A program made the position numbers and the translations under genes. A stretch of 64,000 nt of DNA from Umbilicaria muhlenbergii (lineage: Eukaryota > Ascomycota > Lecanoromycetes > Umbilicariales > Umbilicariaceae). Of this stretch, positions 24,297-34,422 are shown in pieces; position 1 is the stretch's first letter, and every line of letters begins with the position of its first letter. The notes beneath the pieces were generated by a model that was given only the letters and a program-made list of their open reading frames with translations, had not been told where the DNA came from and did not search any database. The stretch lies in assembly GCA_000611775.1 (NCBI GenBank), contig KK106982.1, positions 806,001 through 870,000 of the forward strand, given 5' to 3'.

Positions 24297-25272
24297 CTTC
24301 GATCAACACACGCTCAGTGCCAGGGCACCTCACTCCATTTCCTGAAGAACAACGTCACAATGTAAGTAGAAGTCAAAGGAACGTCAAACGTCCTCTAAGC
24401 AAACGAAACGTAGATCAATCAGGTGACTTTTTGCAACAAGCGACAAGTCTGAACTCATGTAGACTGGTCTAAGGTAGTTGAGGGACTCTATAATGAATGG
24501 TAAGTTGGCAGGTCGTAAGGGAAAGTGAATGTCCGACAATCCAGCTTGAATTTGATAATGGGACAACCTAATGGTGGCGAGCTGTGGGTGGTGCATATGT
24601 AAATTGGAGGGGCTGCGAAGCTGCCGACACCCCTGCCTGGACGCTTCACTCCAAGGGGCTTAGGGGGCACAGCTGCGCGGCCCATTTGGCTTTGGCACGG
24701 GCCTTATAGCCTTGTGGCCTCTGGGGTTTCGGACTTCATCCCTGGCCAGGAGTGGAAATTTAGCATACGAGAACACGCCTATTGCGCCTTCACTAACCAT
24801 TCCTAACCCATACTTTCATTCCATCATCTATTTGTCTTCCTCCCCCTACACCCATGACTTAGGAGGTGTCTTCTTTGGTGCGAGTGCGAACCTTTCTGTT
24901 TCTTACTCTGCTCTTCGCCTTTGCGGGGCGCCCTCTGTCGAATCATCCAGGGACCTCCCTACATTCCAACAGCTGCGAGGACTGCGACTTCTGACCTTGC
25001 ATTCCCCTTCACCAAACTCAGTATACGCACTCTGCGCCAACCGATTGTTGTCCTTCCTTTAGCTGAGGAGCCTTCGGTCAGCATGGCCCTTGTGGACAGT
25101 CAACTTTCATTCGCTGATATTCATTAGAGCAGTCAAGTTGGCGGAAGGACCTGAACAATCTAGTCCGCGCCGCCGCACCGCAGCATCTATAGGCAAGAGC
25201 AAGAAAATATCAGGAGAGACAGAAGGGTTGGAAGCAGGATTAGCTCTGCGCCGCAGCGAGCAGACGGCAGAC
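24297..25272. promoter_or_regulatory. Divergent promoter region, PAT1 / KTR mannosyltransferase
   Basis: This 976 bp separates two divergent starts. TAAGGTAG is at 24470-24477, and pyrimidine-rich tracts precede the KTR gene (24780-24860). Overlapping short frames have no domain. Nothing more can be called. Confidence 0.5.
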
Positions 25273-26550
25273 ATGGCCACAGGCTCGGCCAGATATTTGC
25301 GGTACATATTGTTTGCATTCTTCGTAAGTGTCTGATCATTTTCGAGCCCAGAACTACTGTGACTAAACAGTTGTTAGGGTTTGCTGCTATTATACTTCAT
25401 CTCCTCTTCTTCAATACCACAAGCTTCATCAGTTCTCGATGCCACGACACTGAACACCTCCTTTGTCGATGGCGAAAGGATGAATGCTACTTTTGTCACA
25501 TTGGCGCGGAATTCAGATCTCTGGGAGATAGTCAAGTCTATCCGCCACGTTGAAGATCGATTCAATAGGAAGTTCAACTACGACTGGGTATTCCTCAATG
25601 ACAAGCCGTTCGATGATCAGTTTAAAAAGGTCACATCCGCTCTGATCTCCGGGAAGACACATTATGGAGAAATTCCCGAAGAGCATTGGTCATTCCCCGA
25701 GTTCATTGATCAGGACAAAGCTGCCAAGGTCAGGGAAGATATGCATGAGCGGAAAATCATCTATGGAGACTCTATCAGCTACAGGCATATGTGCCGATAT
25801 GAGTCGGGCTTCTTCTTCCGTCACCCCTTGATGAATCAATTCGAATGGTATTGGCGTGTTGAGCCCAGCATCGAGCTTTTTTGCGACATTAACTACGATA
25901 CCTTTAAGTACATGAAAGACCATGGCAAGAAGTACAGTTTCGTGGTCAGTCTCTACGAATATGTGGAAACTATCCCAACGCTATGGGATAGTGCCAAAGC
26001 CTTTATGAAAGCACACCCAGAGCACATTGCGGAAGGAAATTCAATGGGTTTCTTGAGTGATGATGGTGGTAACACGTATAATCATTGCCACTTTGTGAGT
26101 GAACCACGAATATGGGATGTATCCAAACACTAACGCCTCTCTGCTAGTGGTCTAACTTCGAAATTGGTAACCTTGATTGGCTACGGTCCAAGGCCTATCT
26201 CGACTTCTTTACTTCCTTGGACAGGGACGGTGGCTTCTTCTACGAACGATGGGGTGACGCACCGGTTCACTCCATTGCTGCCGGGTTAATGTTGAAGAAA
26301 GAAGAGATACACTTCTTCAATGATATTGGGTACTACCATGTTCCCTTTACGCATTGTCCGACAGGCGAGCAGTATAAACTGGATCACAAGTGCCACTGCA
26401 ACCCAAAAGACAATTTCGACTGGAAGGGCTACTCATGTAAGTGATACTCCTTGTTTTCCTACCCCTCACACTCACACGTCCCTAGGTACCTCGAGATACT
26501 TTGAGATTAACGGTTTGGAAAAACCTGAGGGTTATCAGGATGAGCAGTAA
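25273..26550 (+). CDS. Alpha-1,2-mannosyltransferase, KTR/KRE2 family (GT15)
   Basis: Four exons: 25273..25323, 25378..26094, 26148..26436, 26486..26550; 373 aa. These Golgi enzymes add alpha-1,2-mannose from GDP-mannose to O- and N-linked glycans of secreted and wall proteins. It is a type II membrane protein: the signal anchor at about residues 8-30 ([15 protein letters not shown]) is created by the first splice. The GT15 signatures are clear: [92 protein letters not shown] across an intron, and [18 protein letters not shown] with [13 protein letters not shown]. Which KTR subfamily it belongs to cannot be decided by eye. Confidence 0.95.
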
Positions 26551-26865
26551 ACCGGCTTGGGAGATGATCTGTCTTTTTCTTGGATGTGTTTTCGAATCGT
26601 TGATTAGGGGCGGAGCTGTTATACAGCCATATCGTTCATGGTGTCTTGTATGTCGGGGCTGGGATGGTGCAAAAGTGGAGAGGATTATTCATCGATTGCC
26701 TCCTCATATGTGGGGCGTGTACTATAGCAGAAAAGACTAGAATCCATCGCAAACGATCCTCCACACCCTCCATCTCAGAACTAGAGTTGTAATGCAGCGC
26801 CATACTCCGCTTTATGCTCACTCAATCCTACAATCGCAAGCTCATGTCCCAACCTCGACTTCCCC
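26551..26865. other. Convergent 3' region, KTR / MRPS12
   Basis: These 315 bp lie between two facing stop codons and would carry both 3' untranslated regions. I see no gene or repeat. Confidence 0.55.
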
Positions 26866-27504
26866 CTATGAGGCAACTTTTGGCTTCTTAGTCCCATATT
26901 TCGATCGACTAGTAATGCGATTACCAACACCGCCCTGGAGCACCAATAACATCAGTTTCTATGGCCAATCACCCATATCATGCGTGACCGGGAGTAGAAC
27001 ACGCAACTCACCAGATCCATCGCCCCTCTCACAAGATGATACTTCACCCCCGGACAATCCTGCGCCCTCCCTCCCCTTACAAGCACCACGCTATGCTGTT
27101 GTACATTATGTCCTACCCGCCCACAGAACAACATCAGCATTCCCCACCCCCCAACCTCGCCTCCTCAATTATGCAAACGTACCTTCCCCCGGAATATAAC
27201 AAGTCACATTCGTGCCATTACTCAACCTCACCCTTGCCGTCTTCCTCTCCGCCGAATTCGGCTTCTTCGGCTTCGTGATCCCGACTTTCAGACACACCCC
27301 TTTCATCTCCGGCCGGTTGTGTAGAGCGGGCGAGACGGCGTGGCGGGCGCGTTGGGGCTTGCGGCAGCCGCGCAGGACTTGCATGAGGGTTGCGCGGGGG
27401 GAGGCGGTCGATGAGAAGGCGCGGGTGAGGGGTGGGGAGGTGGATACTGGGGAGAGGGTGGGGACGGGGGAGAAGATGAGGCGGCGGAGGAAAGGGAGTG
27501 CCAT
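26866..27504 (-). CDS. mrps12: Mitochondrial small-subunit ribosomal protein S12 (uS12m)
   Basis: Three exons: complement(26866..26934, 27012..27112, 27183..27504); 163 aa. It is part of the decoding centre of the mitochondrial ribosome. An N-terminal arginine- and serine-rich presequence ([27 protein letters not shown]) suggests mitochondrial import, so this is the organelle protein and not cytosolic uS12. The S12 core is unmistakable: [39 protein letters not shown] then [33 protein letters not shown] and, in the last exon, [19 protein letters not shown]. Both introns keep frame. Confidence 0.95.
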
Positions 27505-28022
27505 GGTTTGGGTGGAAGGGTTTGAATGGCGGGTGGTGGTGCGAGTACGACACTGTTTGTTCGATGGGCTTGTCTGAGATGAGGTCGAAAGACGCTAATC
27601 TATATTCGCACAAGAGTTTCTGAACTCGGGATTTGGAAGTTCGTCGTTGGATCTTCAATGCCAAGATTGCCTGAAACTCAATTTCTTAGTTCATACGACA
27701 CGACGATGAACTTCTGATCCAAATCGGGAAAAGTGTGCTCAGATTCGGACTGGCGTATGGGGATCAGTCGAACTGGCTACGAGGATTCAAACGGCATCGC
27801 TCTAAGGAATCCAAACACAACGAGATGTAAATCTGCGTTGATAGAGCTTGAGAAGAGACCTTGGTTCAAACTTGCGTAATGTCTATAGCGAGCTATGATG
27901 TTAAGAAATCTATATCTGCGTCTCATGTCTATGTCTATTCAGCGTACCGTTCTGCCTAGCAATGCGCAACCGCCCAAGTGGTGCCTCTAGCCTATAAGAT
28001 TAGAAAATCCCGTATGATCCCT
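27505..28022. other. Intergenic, MRPS12 promoter side
   Basis: This 518 bp stretch lies upstream of MRPS12 and downstream of the HAD phosphatase, both on the minus strand. No gene or repeat is seen. Confidence 0.5.
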
Positions 28023-29143
28023 CTATTTGGTGGTCTCTTTCTCCTTTCCTTCTTGCTTCGCCTCCTCAGCGCCCTCAGCAGCGACCTTCGTAAGGCTCTT
28101 TTTCCCAGATCTGCGGTACACATTAGTACTGTGGCACATCGCGTACAGTTAAGTTGTCAGATTGATGAGTACTTACTGGATGTCCTTGACGGTTTCGAGG
28201 ATCGAATTCCAATCTTCAAACAGCGTGAACGGTACACCCTCACGCTCGCAGTAGGTCACCAGATCTGTGGCGTGTTAGTGTTCCTGAGTTTCAGCTACCA
28301 AGAAATGTGGTCCAACAGCATTATCATCAGCGACAATAGTCAAAGCACTTACCCTTCCCTTTCTTTGCAAATAGAAGGTCTGTTTCCCGTGCAGCGGAGA
28401 GATCGGAGACCCCATCGCCGGCGTATAACAGAGTCGGTCGCTCGTTCTCGGGTAACTTTGCAATATGGTCTGCATACGGCCGAATTGCTAATGACTTGTC
28501 GTGGCCAAAATCGCTATCGTCATGGAACTTGATCTCCCAACCACCTTCCTGATCCTGCTTCTTTCCTGGTCGATCCTGGACGTCGTTGGCAACAATCTCG
28601 ATGTCGTCTGCCTTGGGACCGACCAGGTGCACTAGAAGAGCACGAATGATGGGAACCATGCCGGAGGATAGCACGATGACCGGAACATTATTTTTCCTCG
28701 ACCATGAGTAGAACTCTTTGAAGTATGGGTCCAATTTGATGTTGTCGCGAAGATATTGTATGCACTCGGGATATGGTGTCTTGACACTATCCATCATTTC
28801 TTTGAACGAGTCTCTGCATTCGTACTTAGCCAGTGCATCGTCCTGGAGCTCCTCCTCATACCTGAAGGTCTCCTTCCCATCCAGAACGTCCTTGTTACCT
28901 TGACGACGCAGGTCACCGCCAAACCCAATGTTGTCCGTCTGAAGCGTTGGTGAGCAATGCCCAGGCGCAATATCAAATGTATAGATGTACCATGTAGTCA
29001 TTGCCTGCGAACACCGAATCAGCACAGCATCAGTCACGCAGCAAATCCTAAGGAAACCCACTGTCCATGAGAGTGATGGTGCCATCGAAGTCGGTGAAGA
29101 AGATACACTTAGGGTTGCTCTTGAGAGCCGAAGGGTAAGGCAT
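28023..29143 (-). CDS. HAD-superfamily phosphatase (yeast YNL010W/PSPase-like)
   Basis: Six exons: complement(28023..28110, 28177..28264, 28353..28813, 28862..28938, 28991..29004, 29062..29143); 269 aa. The HAD motif I is CIFFTDFDGTIT, motif II VIVLSSGMVP, and motif III/IV LLYAGDGVSDLSAA. Homologues in fungi resemble phosphoserine phosphatases; yeast YNL010W is thought to act on phosphorylated polyols, so a repair or glycerol-phosphate role is possible but unproven here. Exon 2 is only 14 nt (it adds most of SNDYM). The 48-nt intron 28814..28861 has no stop and is a multiple of three; it is called an intron because removing it restores TFRDSFKEM and it has a GGCTAAG branch. The C terminus is a Lys/Glu-rich tail. 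Confidence 0.9.
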
Positions 29144-29612
29144 GGTGGAACAGTGATGCTTCAGCTACTTCAACGTGCATTCAGAAACCAATGGGCTGTA
29201 CGGTGACAATTGTTTTCGCGTAAGTTAGGGCGATGAGGATGAACGGTCTTAGGAAGTAATGGACGTGTTTGTAGGAACATCGACGGGGTAATAAAATTTC
29301 TCGGGTGGTAACGGCGCATATGTTTGCGCAGAGACGTTCTCCCATGCGCCATGATGAGTAGGTAGATAAATGCTTCGGTCTCCAAGGCCTCTGTTCCTTA
29401 CTATCAAAATTATTCTAGCAGTCTCCTTTTGCGCTCCACAGCTATGTCAAGAAAGCTCACAGTCAGTTGCTTGGATACCACATATGATGTCATTCCAGGA
29501 TGTTTATCGGTGCAATGACTAAGCCAGGGCTTGTCGAAAATAGGCGCCATTGGTCGTCCCCTCCGAGCTGTCGATAGTCTTCCATGTATTTAGTCGTCTT
29601 GTGTTTCGAGCA
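29144..29612. promoter_or_regulatory. Divergent promoter region, HAD phosphatase / MDM33
   Basis: These 469 bp lie between two divergent start codons. An ATTGG (inverted CCAAT) lies near 29549, about 60 bp before the MDM33 ATG. No other site is recognised. Confidence 0.45.
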
Positions 29613-31060
29613 ATGAGACCTCTGCTGGAGCATGTCACACGATCATATGCGAGGTCAATCCTGACATCAGCTGTCAAGTCTCCTTCTCCGTTATCCGCTA
29701 TTCGTGCACATCAAGGCCCTCTACAGCCATGGGTATGCCAGCAATGTCGACGTCAAAGTCAGAGCCTCGCGTTGAGGAAGGCTCTTTGGACACAGGCAAT
29801 ACGACCTGATGACAATCAATGGTCCCAAGGAGTTTCAGAACGAGGCCTTGGAGGAGGCAAGAGTATTGCGCGAACAGTCTCCTCTTCCTCGAAGGCCACT
29901 GCCGAGGATGCATCCCGCACACCCCAAAAGGAATTGCCATCTCAGGAGGAGGGGCGGAGGTCCCATGTTTCTAAGAGATTCTCCCATATCATGGATCATC
30001 TGCAATCAAATATCTTCATCGCAGGGCAGCGACTTAATGACCTAACCGGCTATTCTGGGATAGAAGCCTTGAAGAAGGACATTGAAGAGCAGGGTTGGTT
30101 AATCGTCGTACATCTATTGACTACACAAGCTAACTAAGATGCGCAGAGGAGCACATAAAAATTACCAGAGCTTCACTCCAAAAAGCCAAGGAAGACTATG
30201 CCGCATCCATAGCCCAACGGTCGGCCTCGCAGCGCGAAGTCAACGAGCTTCTTCAACGCAAACACGCTTGGTCGCCTCAAGACCTCGAACGATTCACCTC
30301 TCTCTACCGCTCTGACCACGCCAATGAGCAATCAGAAGCAGCAGCACAGGAGGCGTTGCTCAATGCGGAGCGCAAGGCGGAAGAAGCGGCCGGAAAGTTG
30401 AGTGCTAGTATATTGGCACGATATCACGAGGAACAAATCTGGAGTGATAAAATTAGGAGAATGAGCACATGGGGGACATGGGGATTGATGGGGGTGAACG
30501 TGCTTCTGTTCCTCGTTTTCCAGATTGCGGTGGAGCCGTGGCGGAGGAAAAGGTTGGTGAAGGGGTTTGAGGAAAAGGTGATGGAGGCGTTGGAGAGAGA
30601 AGGAGCAGCAACAAATGCGACGGCTGGCGCGGTCCTGGCTGCTGTACGAGCTGCAGGCGGTAAAGATGCAGAACCGGCCGCATCTTTGGAAAGGGAGGTG
30701 CCGTCCATGCAGGAGACAGTCCCTGCTGCGCAAGAGGAAGTCCCATCGATGCAGGAGGCTGTGCCAGGACCAAAGCCTGTTGCCGTTGAAGAGGCTGATG
30801 CTCTGGTCGAAGAGACTGTACCAACTGAGGCAAAGGCTTCGGAAGCAGAGAGCGAGTCGACAACAGGGCATGCTACCAAGCCGGGGGTAATGGGGTCAAT
30901 GTCCTCGATGATCGAATCTTACAAGGAGGTCCTACGAGATCTTTTCAGTGAACGTCAAATACAGCTCCGCCGGGTGGATCTGACGACTGTGGCTTTGGAA
31001 GGTGCTGCTGCTGGAATGGCACTTGTAGGTATATTAGTCGTGCTGCTACGACCTCGATGA
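29613..31060 (+). CDS. mdm33: Mdm33/She9, mitochondrial inner-membrane morphology protein
   Basis: Two exons: 29613..30093 and 30147..31060; 464 aa. Mdm33 acts in inner-membrane fission and membrane homeostasis. The N terminus is a basic, Ser-rich presequence ([20 protein letters not shown]). A conserved block follows ([40 protein letters not shown]), then coiled coil through [20 protein letters not shown] and [17 protein letters not shown] membrane span is at [21 protein letters not shown] and a second near the C terminus ([19 protein letters not shown]). A Glu/Ala/Pro-rich linker with repeated SMQE motifs separates them. The intron donor is GTTGGT, a weak site, but the join restores the family sequence. 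The ATG at 29613 is the first in frame. Confidence 0.93.
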
Positions 31061-31429
31061 GCCATCTCTGCTCTGGTGTATAATACCCTTTAGATAGCGT
31101 TCGAATAGTCAAACAACTTGGCTCCATAAGTAGGCTCCCGGTCGGGTACCGTGTCGACTACTCAAACGATCACAAGACCTCTCCAGAGAACCTAGGACGT
31201 AAATCATTGGATTTGCTACTTGTCATGAACTTGTCAAGGGAGCCCAGGTTAAGCACGCCACTACTTGCACTGAGCTTAATAGCTACCGCATAAGGATTAA
31301 GTCATCTTCGATAGATGCGCCGCTCTACTTCTATTAACCAGTATTAAGTTGGATTAGAAATTCTCTGGATTTGCTGTAAGTATGTAAACTTACCGAAAGT
31401 TCTACAATGCCTCTATATCCACCACTCAT
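31061..31429. other. Convergent 3' region, MDM33 / amidotransferase
   Basis: These 369 bp separate two facing stop codons. The sequence is moderately AT-rich and holds no recognisable gene or repeat. Confidence 0.5.
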
Positions 31430-32237
31430 CTATTCATCCAACAGAAACCTCAAAAATGCCTTTGCAACCACAACCCCATCTTGTTCCTTCCCCACCCTCG
31501 CCATCCCATCCTCAAACATCCCATCATCAAAAATCCCCAGCTCATGCCTCGACTCGAACAACTCCGTCACAATCTCCTGATTAAACTCCGGATGTCCCTG
31601 AACCGTGACGACCCTGCCTTTAATATACATGCCCTGAACCTGGCACTTGGGCGACGACCCCAGCTCTTCCACGCCGGACGGATAGTCGTATACAATATCC
31701 CTGTGCATTTGGTGTAGGCTCTGCAACATTAGTGAGCATTGGTTAACATCTCGGATGCATGGCTTGTGAGAGAGATATAAATACCAATTTCTCCTTCCCA
31801 AACACCTCCTTTCCCATCTCCGTAAGCCGCACCTCGCACACACTAGCCTCCCACCCCCTCTCATTCCGCGCAACCTTGACCCCCATCGCCCGCCCAACGA
31901 TCTGATGTCCAAAGCACACCCCAACTATCCGCACCCGCCTCTGCTCCAGCACCATCTTCACAAAGTCGACTAACCTCACAATCCACGGCGCGGAATCGAA
32001 AGCGCTGAATCTTGACCCCGTGATCAATACCGCGTCTATCTCCCGCAGATCAGGGTATTCCCCCTTCTCCACAACATCCCATCTTGTAATGCGCAGCGCA
32101 TCGCCGGGGATGCCGAGGCCTTCAGCGCCGGCATGCAGGAGCGCGGTGAAGACGCCGCCGTAGCTGCCGTATTTGGCGCGGGTGCGGTCGAGGGGGGTGT
32201 CGCATTCGAGGATGGCGAGGCGGAGGTGGGAGCGCAT
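31430..32237 (-). CDS. Class I glutamine amidotransferase-like protein
   Basis: Two exons: complement(31430..31720, 31785..32237); 247 aa, a free-standing amidotransferase domain with no synthase partner domain. The nucleophile Cys is in IVGVCFGHQIVGRAMG and the His-Glu pair in VTVQGHPEFNQEIV; the opening LAILECDTPLDRTRAKYG is typical of the fungal GATase1_2 group. Similar proteins include yeast YLR126C and plant gamma-glutamyl peptidases, which act on glutathione-like substrates. The true substrate here is not known. The 64-nt intron joins KEKL to SLHQMHRDIVYDYP, just upstream of the catalytic His. Confidence 0.9.
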
Positions 32238-32750
32238 TTGGTATTTGATGCGTGGGGGTATATTGCTTTTGGCGGATAAATGATCTTGGCTTTAGATGCA
32301 GGACGGGTGGGGTAATAAGTGATGCTGGTGGGCGGATCTGCAGGACTACTTCAAAATTTCTTATCGCTCTTATCGCCCCATTCTCGCTCTTCTTCTAGCG
32401 GGGAAGCCCTTGCTGGAATCGGCTTAATTTTGAGGTACGAGGTACTAGCACAGTACTGCTTGGCTTCAAACGGAAGATGTAGCAGCAGGACCGAAGAACA
32501 TCTTTGCCTTGCTGTGCAACAATAAGATTCAGACTTAATGATCTGTGCAAGCGCTACATTACATCTATTATTACTAGTGAGAAGTCACAGATATTTGGTT
32601 CCTTGAACTCATTCAAACCAAGGCAGCATTGTTGCACAAGTGAGTTTAAGAGTAGTTTGATGCAACACTTGTCTACAGCAACCTCACAGACAATCTCACC
32701 CTCTAAATGATTAAATGAGATAGCTAATTACTATGTTTGCTGTGTTCTAG
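32238..32750. other. Upstream flank of the amidotransferase
   Basis: These 513 bp contain the amidotransferase promoter. They end at a TTCTAG that could be an intron acceptor for the following + strand ORF, but I found no first exon with an ATG and matching phase. Confidence 0.4.
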
Positions 32751-33425
32751 ATCCTGCGAGATACTCACATCGTGGCCTCTGATCGCCACCGCTGGAAGAA
32801 GTGGGACACCCTTCCTGTTGACCTCAGATTCGGGACCGACCTTCAAGCATGCTTCAAATTCTTACGATCACACGTCATAAACCCGTACTTCCTTGAGTTC
32901 TATACCGACTACCTTCTAACCATGATGAATGCGAACACCGGCGGCAAGGTCAAAGCGAGACCAAAGTTCGAACTTCGGACAATAGAGCGACGCCTACGAC
33001 AAGGCCAGAAGAATGGTAAAACAACATTTTCAAGTGCCTTCCCAGTGAAATCCCATTGGACGGCGGAAGACCACTATGCCCGCTTTCTCCATAAAGTAAC
33101 ATTCGCCAACATCAATACCCAAGACGGACTATTCTACCGAAAGAATGTTGGGGAAACTGTGGTGCATGAGACTATGTGGTCGATATTTCAGATGCTGTCT
33201 AATGACCACACCCCTGCCAGGGTTAAGACTTCGAGGGGAGCCAAGCTTATGCAGGCAGATGATGATAGTGTGGATGAAGAGGAGATGATACAGAGCGAAG
33301 ACGATGACGCTGGACCCCCCCCTTCCATATACCCTACCGTGATCAAGAACCCATACGGAGGTGTAGCAAAGATAGTGTGGTCTGAGGCGTATACAGACCC
33401 TTCGAATCTGGAAATCTTCCAGTAG
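32751..33425 (+). CDS. Unrecognised ORF, 5' end missing
   Basis: An open frame runs from a TAG at 32748-32750 to a TAG stop at 33423-33425, giving about 224 residues. There is no ATG near its start (the nominal start at 32772 is GTG), so either an upstream exon ends at the possible acceptor TTCTAG or this is the remains of a gene. The sequence is well mixed and protein-like: DRHRWKKWDTLPVDLRFGTD, INPYFLEFYTDYLLTMMNAN, FELRTIERRLRQGQKNGKTT, HWTAEDHYARFLHKVTFANI, then an acidic stretch and PTVIKNPYGGVAKIVWSEAY. I do not recognise a domain. It stands alone at the edge of a gene-poor island. Confidence 0.4.
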   Translation: MLRDTHIVASDRHRWKKWDTLPVDLRFGTDLQACFKFLRSHVINPYFLEFYTDYLLTMMNANTGGKVKARPKFELRTIERRLRQGQKNGKTTFSSAFPVKSHWTAEDHYARFLHKVTFANINTQDGLFYRKNVGETVVHETMWSIFQMLSNDHTPARVKTSRGAKLMQADDDSVDEEEMIQSEDDDAGPPPSIYPTVIKNPYGGVAKIVWSEAYTDPSNLEIFQ

Positions 33426-33885
33426 CTAGGGTTACCTATGAATAATACTCAGAGGGTATCAAATATCGCTACTCAATATCAAAGCCCGAATGCCTTCCGA
33501 GATGAAGTGCGACGTCTTGAAAAAATGAAGATGAAAATGTGACCTGTAATCCAACGGAGGCTTCGCTTAACCAGTGGTGAAGTTAGGGCTAAGATCTCCA
33601 GGACTCCTTACAACTTAAACCGTTTGCACAGAAATTTCAATAGAGTGTCAAAGAACCTAGAAATGTTCAGGAGTGTATCAGAGTAAAATTTGGACGCCGA
33701 ATCTATCGTGACTTATGTAGAAACTGTTAGAGGTGATATGATCTCCAAGTGACTGCGTCATGATATGGGATTCTCCGACTCGAACCGCAGCGCTAACCCC
33801 CGGGTAATTACTTAGCGTGTGCGGAGAATTCCGCCCAATCTGAATTATGCTTTGAATACTTGAATAGGAGATTGTTGTTAAGCTC

Positions 33886-33960
33886 GCCCGCTTGGCTTAG
33901 GGGTACAGCGTCTCACTCGTAAACCACGATATGAGAAGATCCTCAGTTGTAAGAGCCTCA
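33886..33960 (+). pseudogene. tRNA-Thr(CGU)-like relic
   Basis: GCCCGCTTGGCTTAGGGG gives a plausible acceptor 5' strand and a perfect internal A box (TGGCTTAGGGG). The anticodon arm TCTCA-CTCGTA...A-TGAGA pairs fully and would read Thr (CGU). Nine extra bases (AACCACGAT) sit exactly at the canonical tRNA intron position, 3' of base 37. The T arm is damaged: CTCAGTTGTAAGAGCC lacks the GGTTCGA B box, and the acceptor 3' strand (expected AGCGGGC) is absent. It is therefore a decayed tRNA gene or the head of a tRNA-derived SINE. Confidence 0.6.
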
Positions 33961-34147
33961 TACCCCATGCATTTCCTTGGCGCTGACGTAATCCTAAGCG
34001 ATTCTGAGAGTGGGCAGGAATGACGTCATCTTTGAATTTTTTTGGGTGCTATTTTCTACTTCTGAAGTTCGAAACCTGCGATCTTAGCCCCCTTTTTTTG
34101 GTGTTGCGAATACTCTGATGCCTGCGCAATATAAGCGAGGCGCTAGA

Positions 34148-34422
34148 CTGAGGCTCTGGAACAAAAGTTGTGGGACAGCGAAACTCGCTTGAGCGCTCAG
34201 TAACACCAAATGTGTCTGGACCAGCAATTACTATATCTGCAATTACTATATCTTCACAACAGCAGCGTAATATATGTCAAAACTTTGCAGGACTTTAGAA
34301 TGAATAGTCATCAATAGCCTCAAAGTCTTTGGGCTCTTTCAGATCTATGTGTTGTGGTTAATTTGGAAAAATTACTTGGTGACTTGTTTTGCTATCCCAC
34401 GACTTTTGTTCCCGAGCCTCAG
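34148..34422. mobile_element. Short MITE-like element with 37-bp inverted ends
   Basis: The stretch 34148-34184 and the reverse complement of 34386-34422 match at 33 of 37 positions (both begin CTGAGGCTC and share GGAACAAAAGT). Three of the four differences are C/T or G/A transitions. The ends face each other across about 200 bp with no coding capacity, giving an element of 275 bp. No clean target-site duplication is visible. This fits a decayed non-autonomous DNA transposon. Confidence 0.5.
34224..34253 (+). repeat. 15-bp tandem duplication inside the MITE-like element
   Basis: GCAATTACTATATCT occurs twice in direct tandem. Confidence 0.85.
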
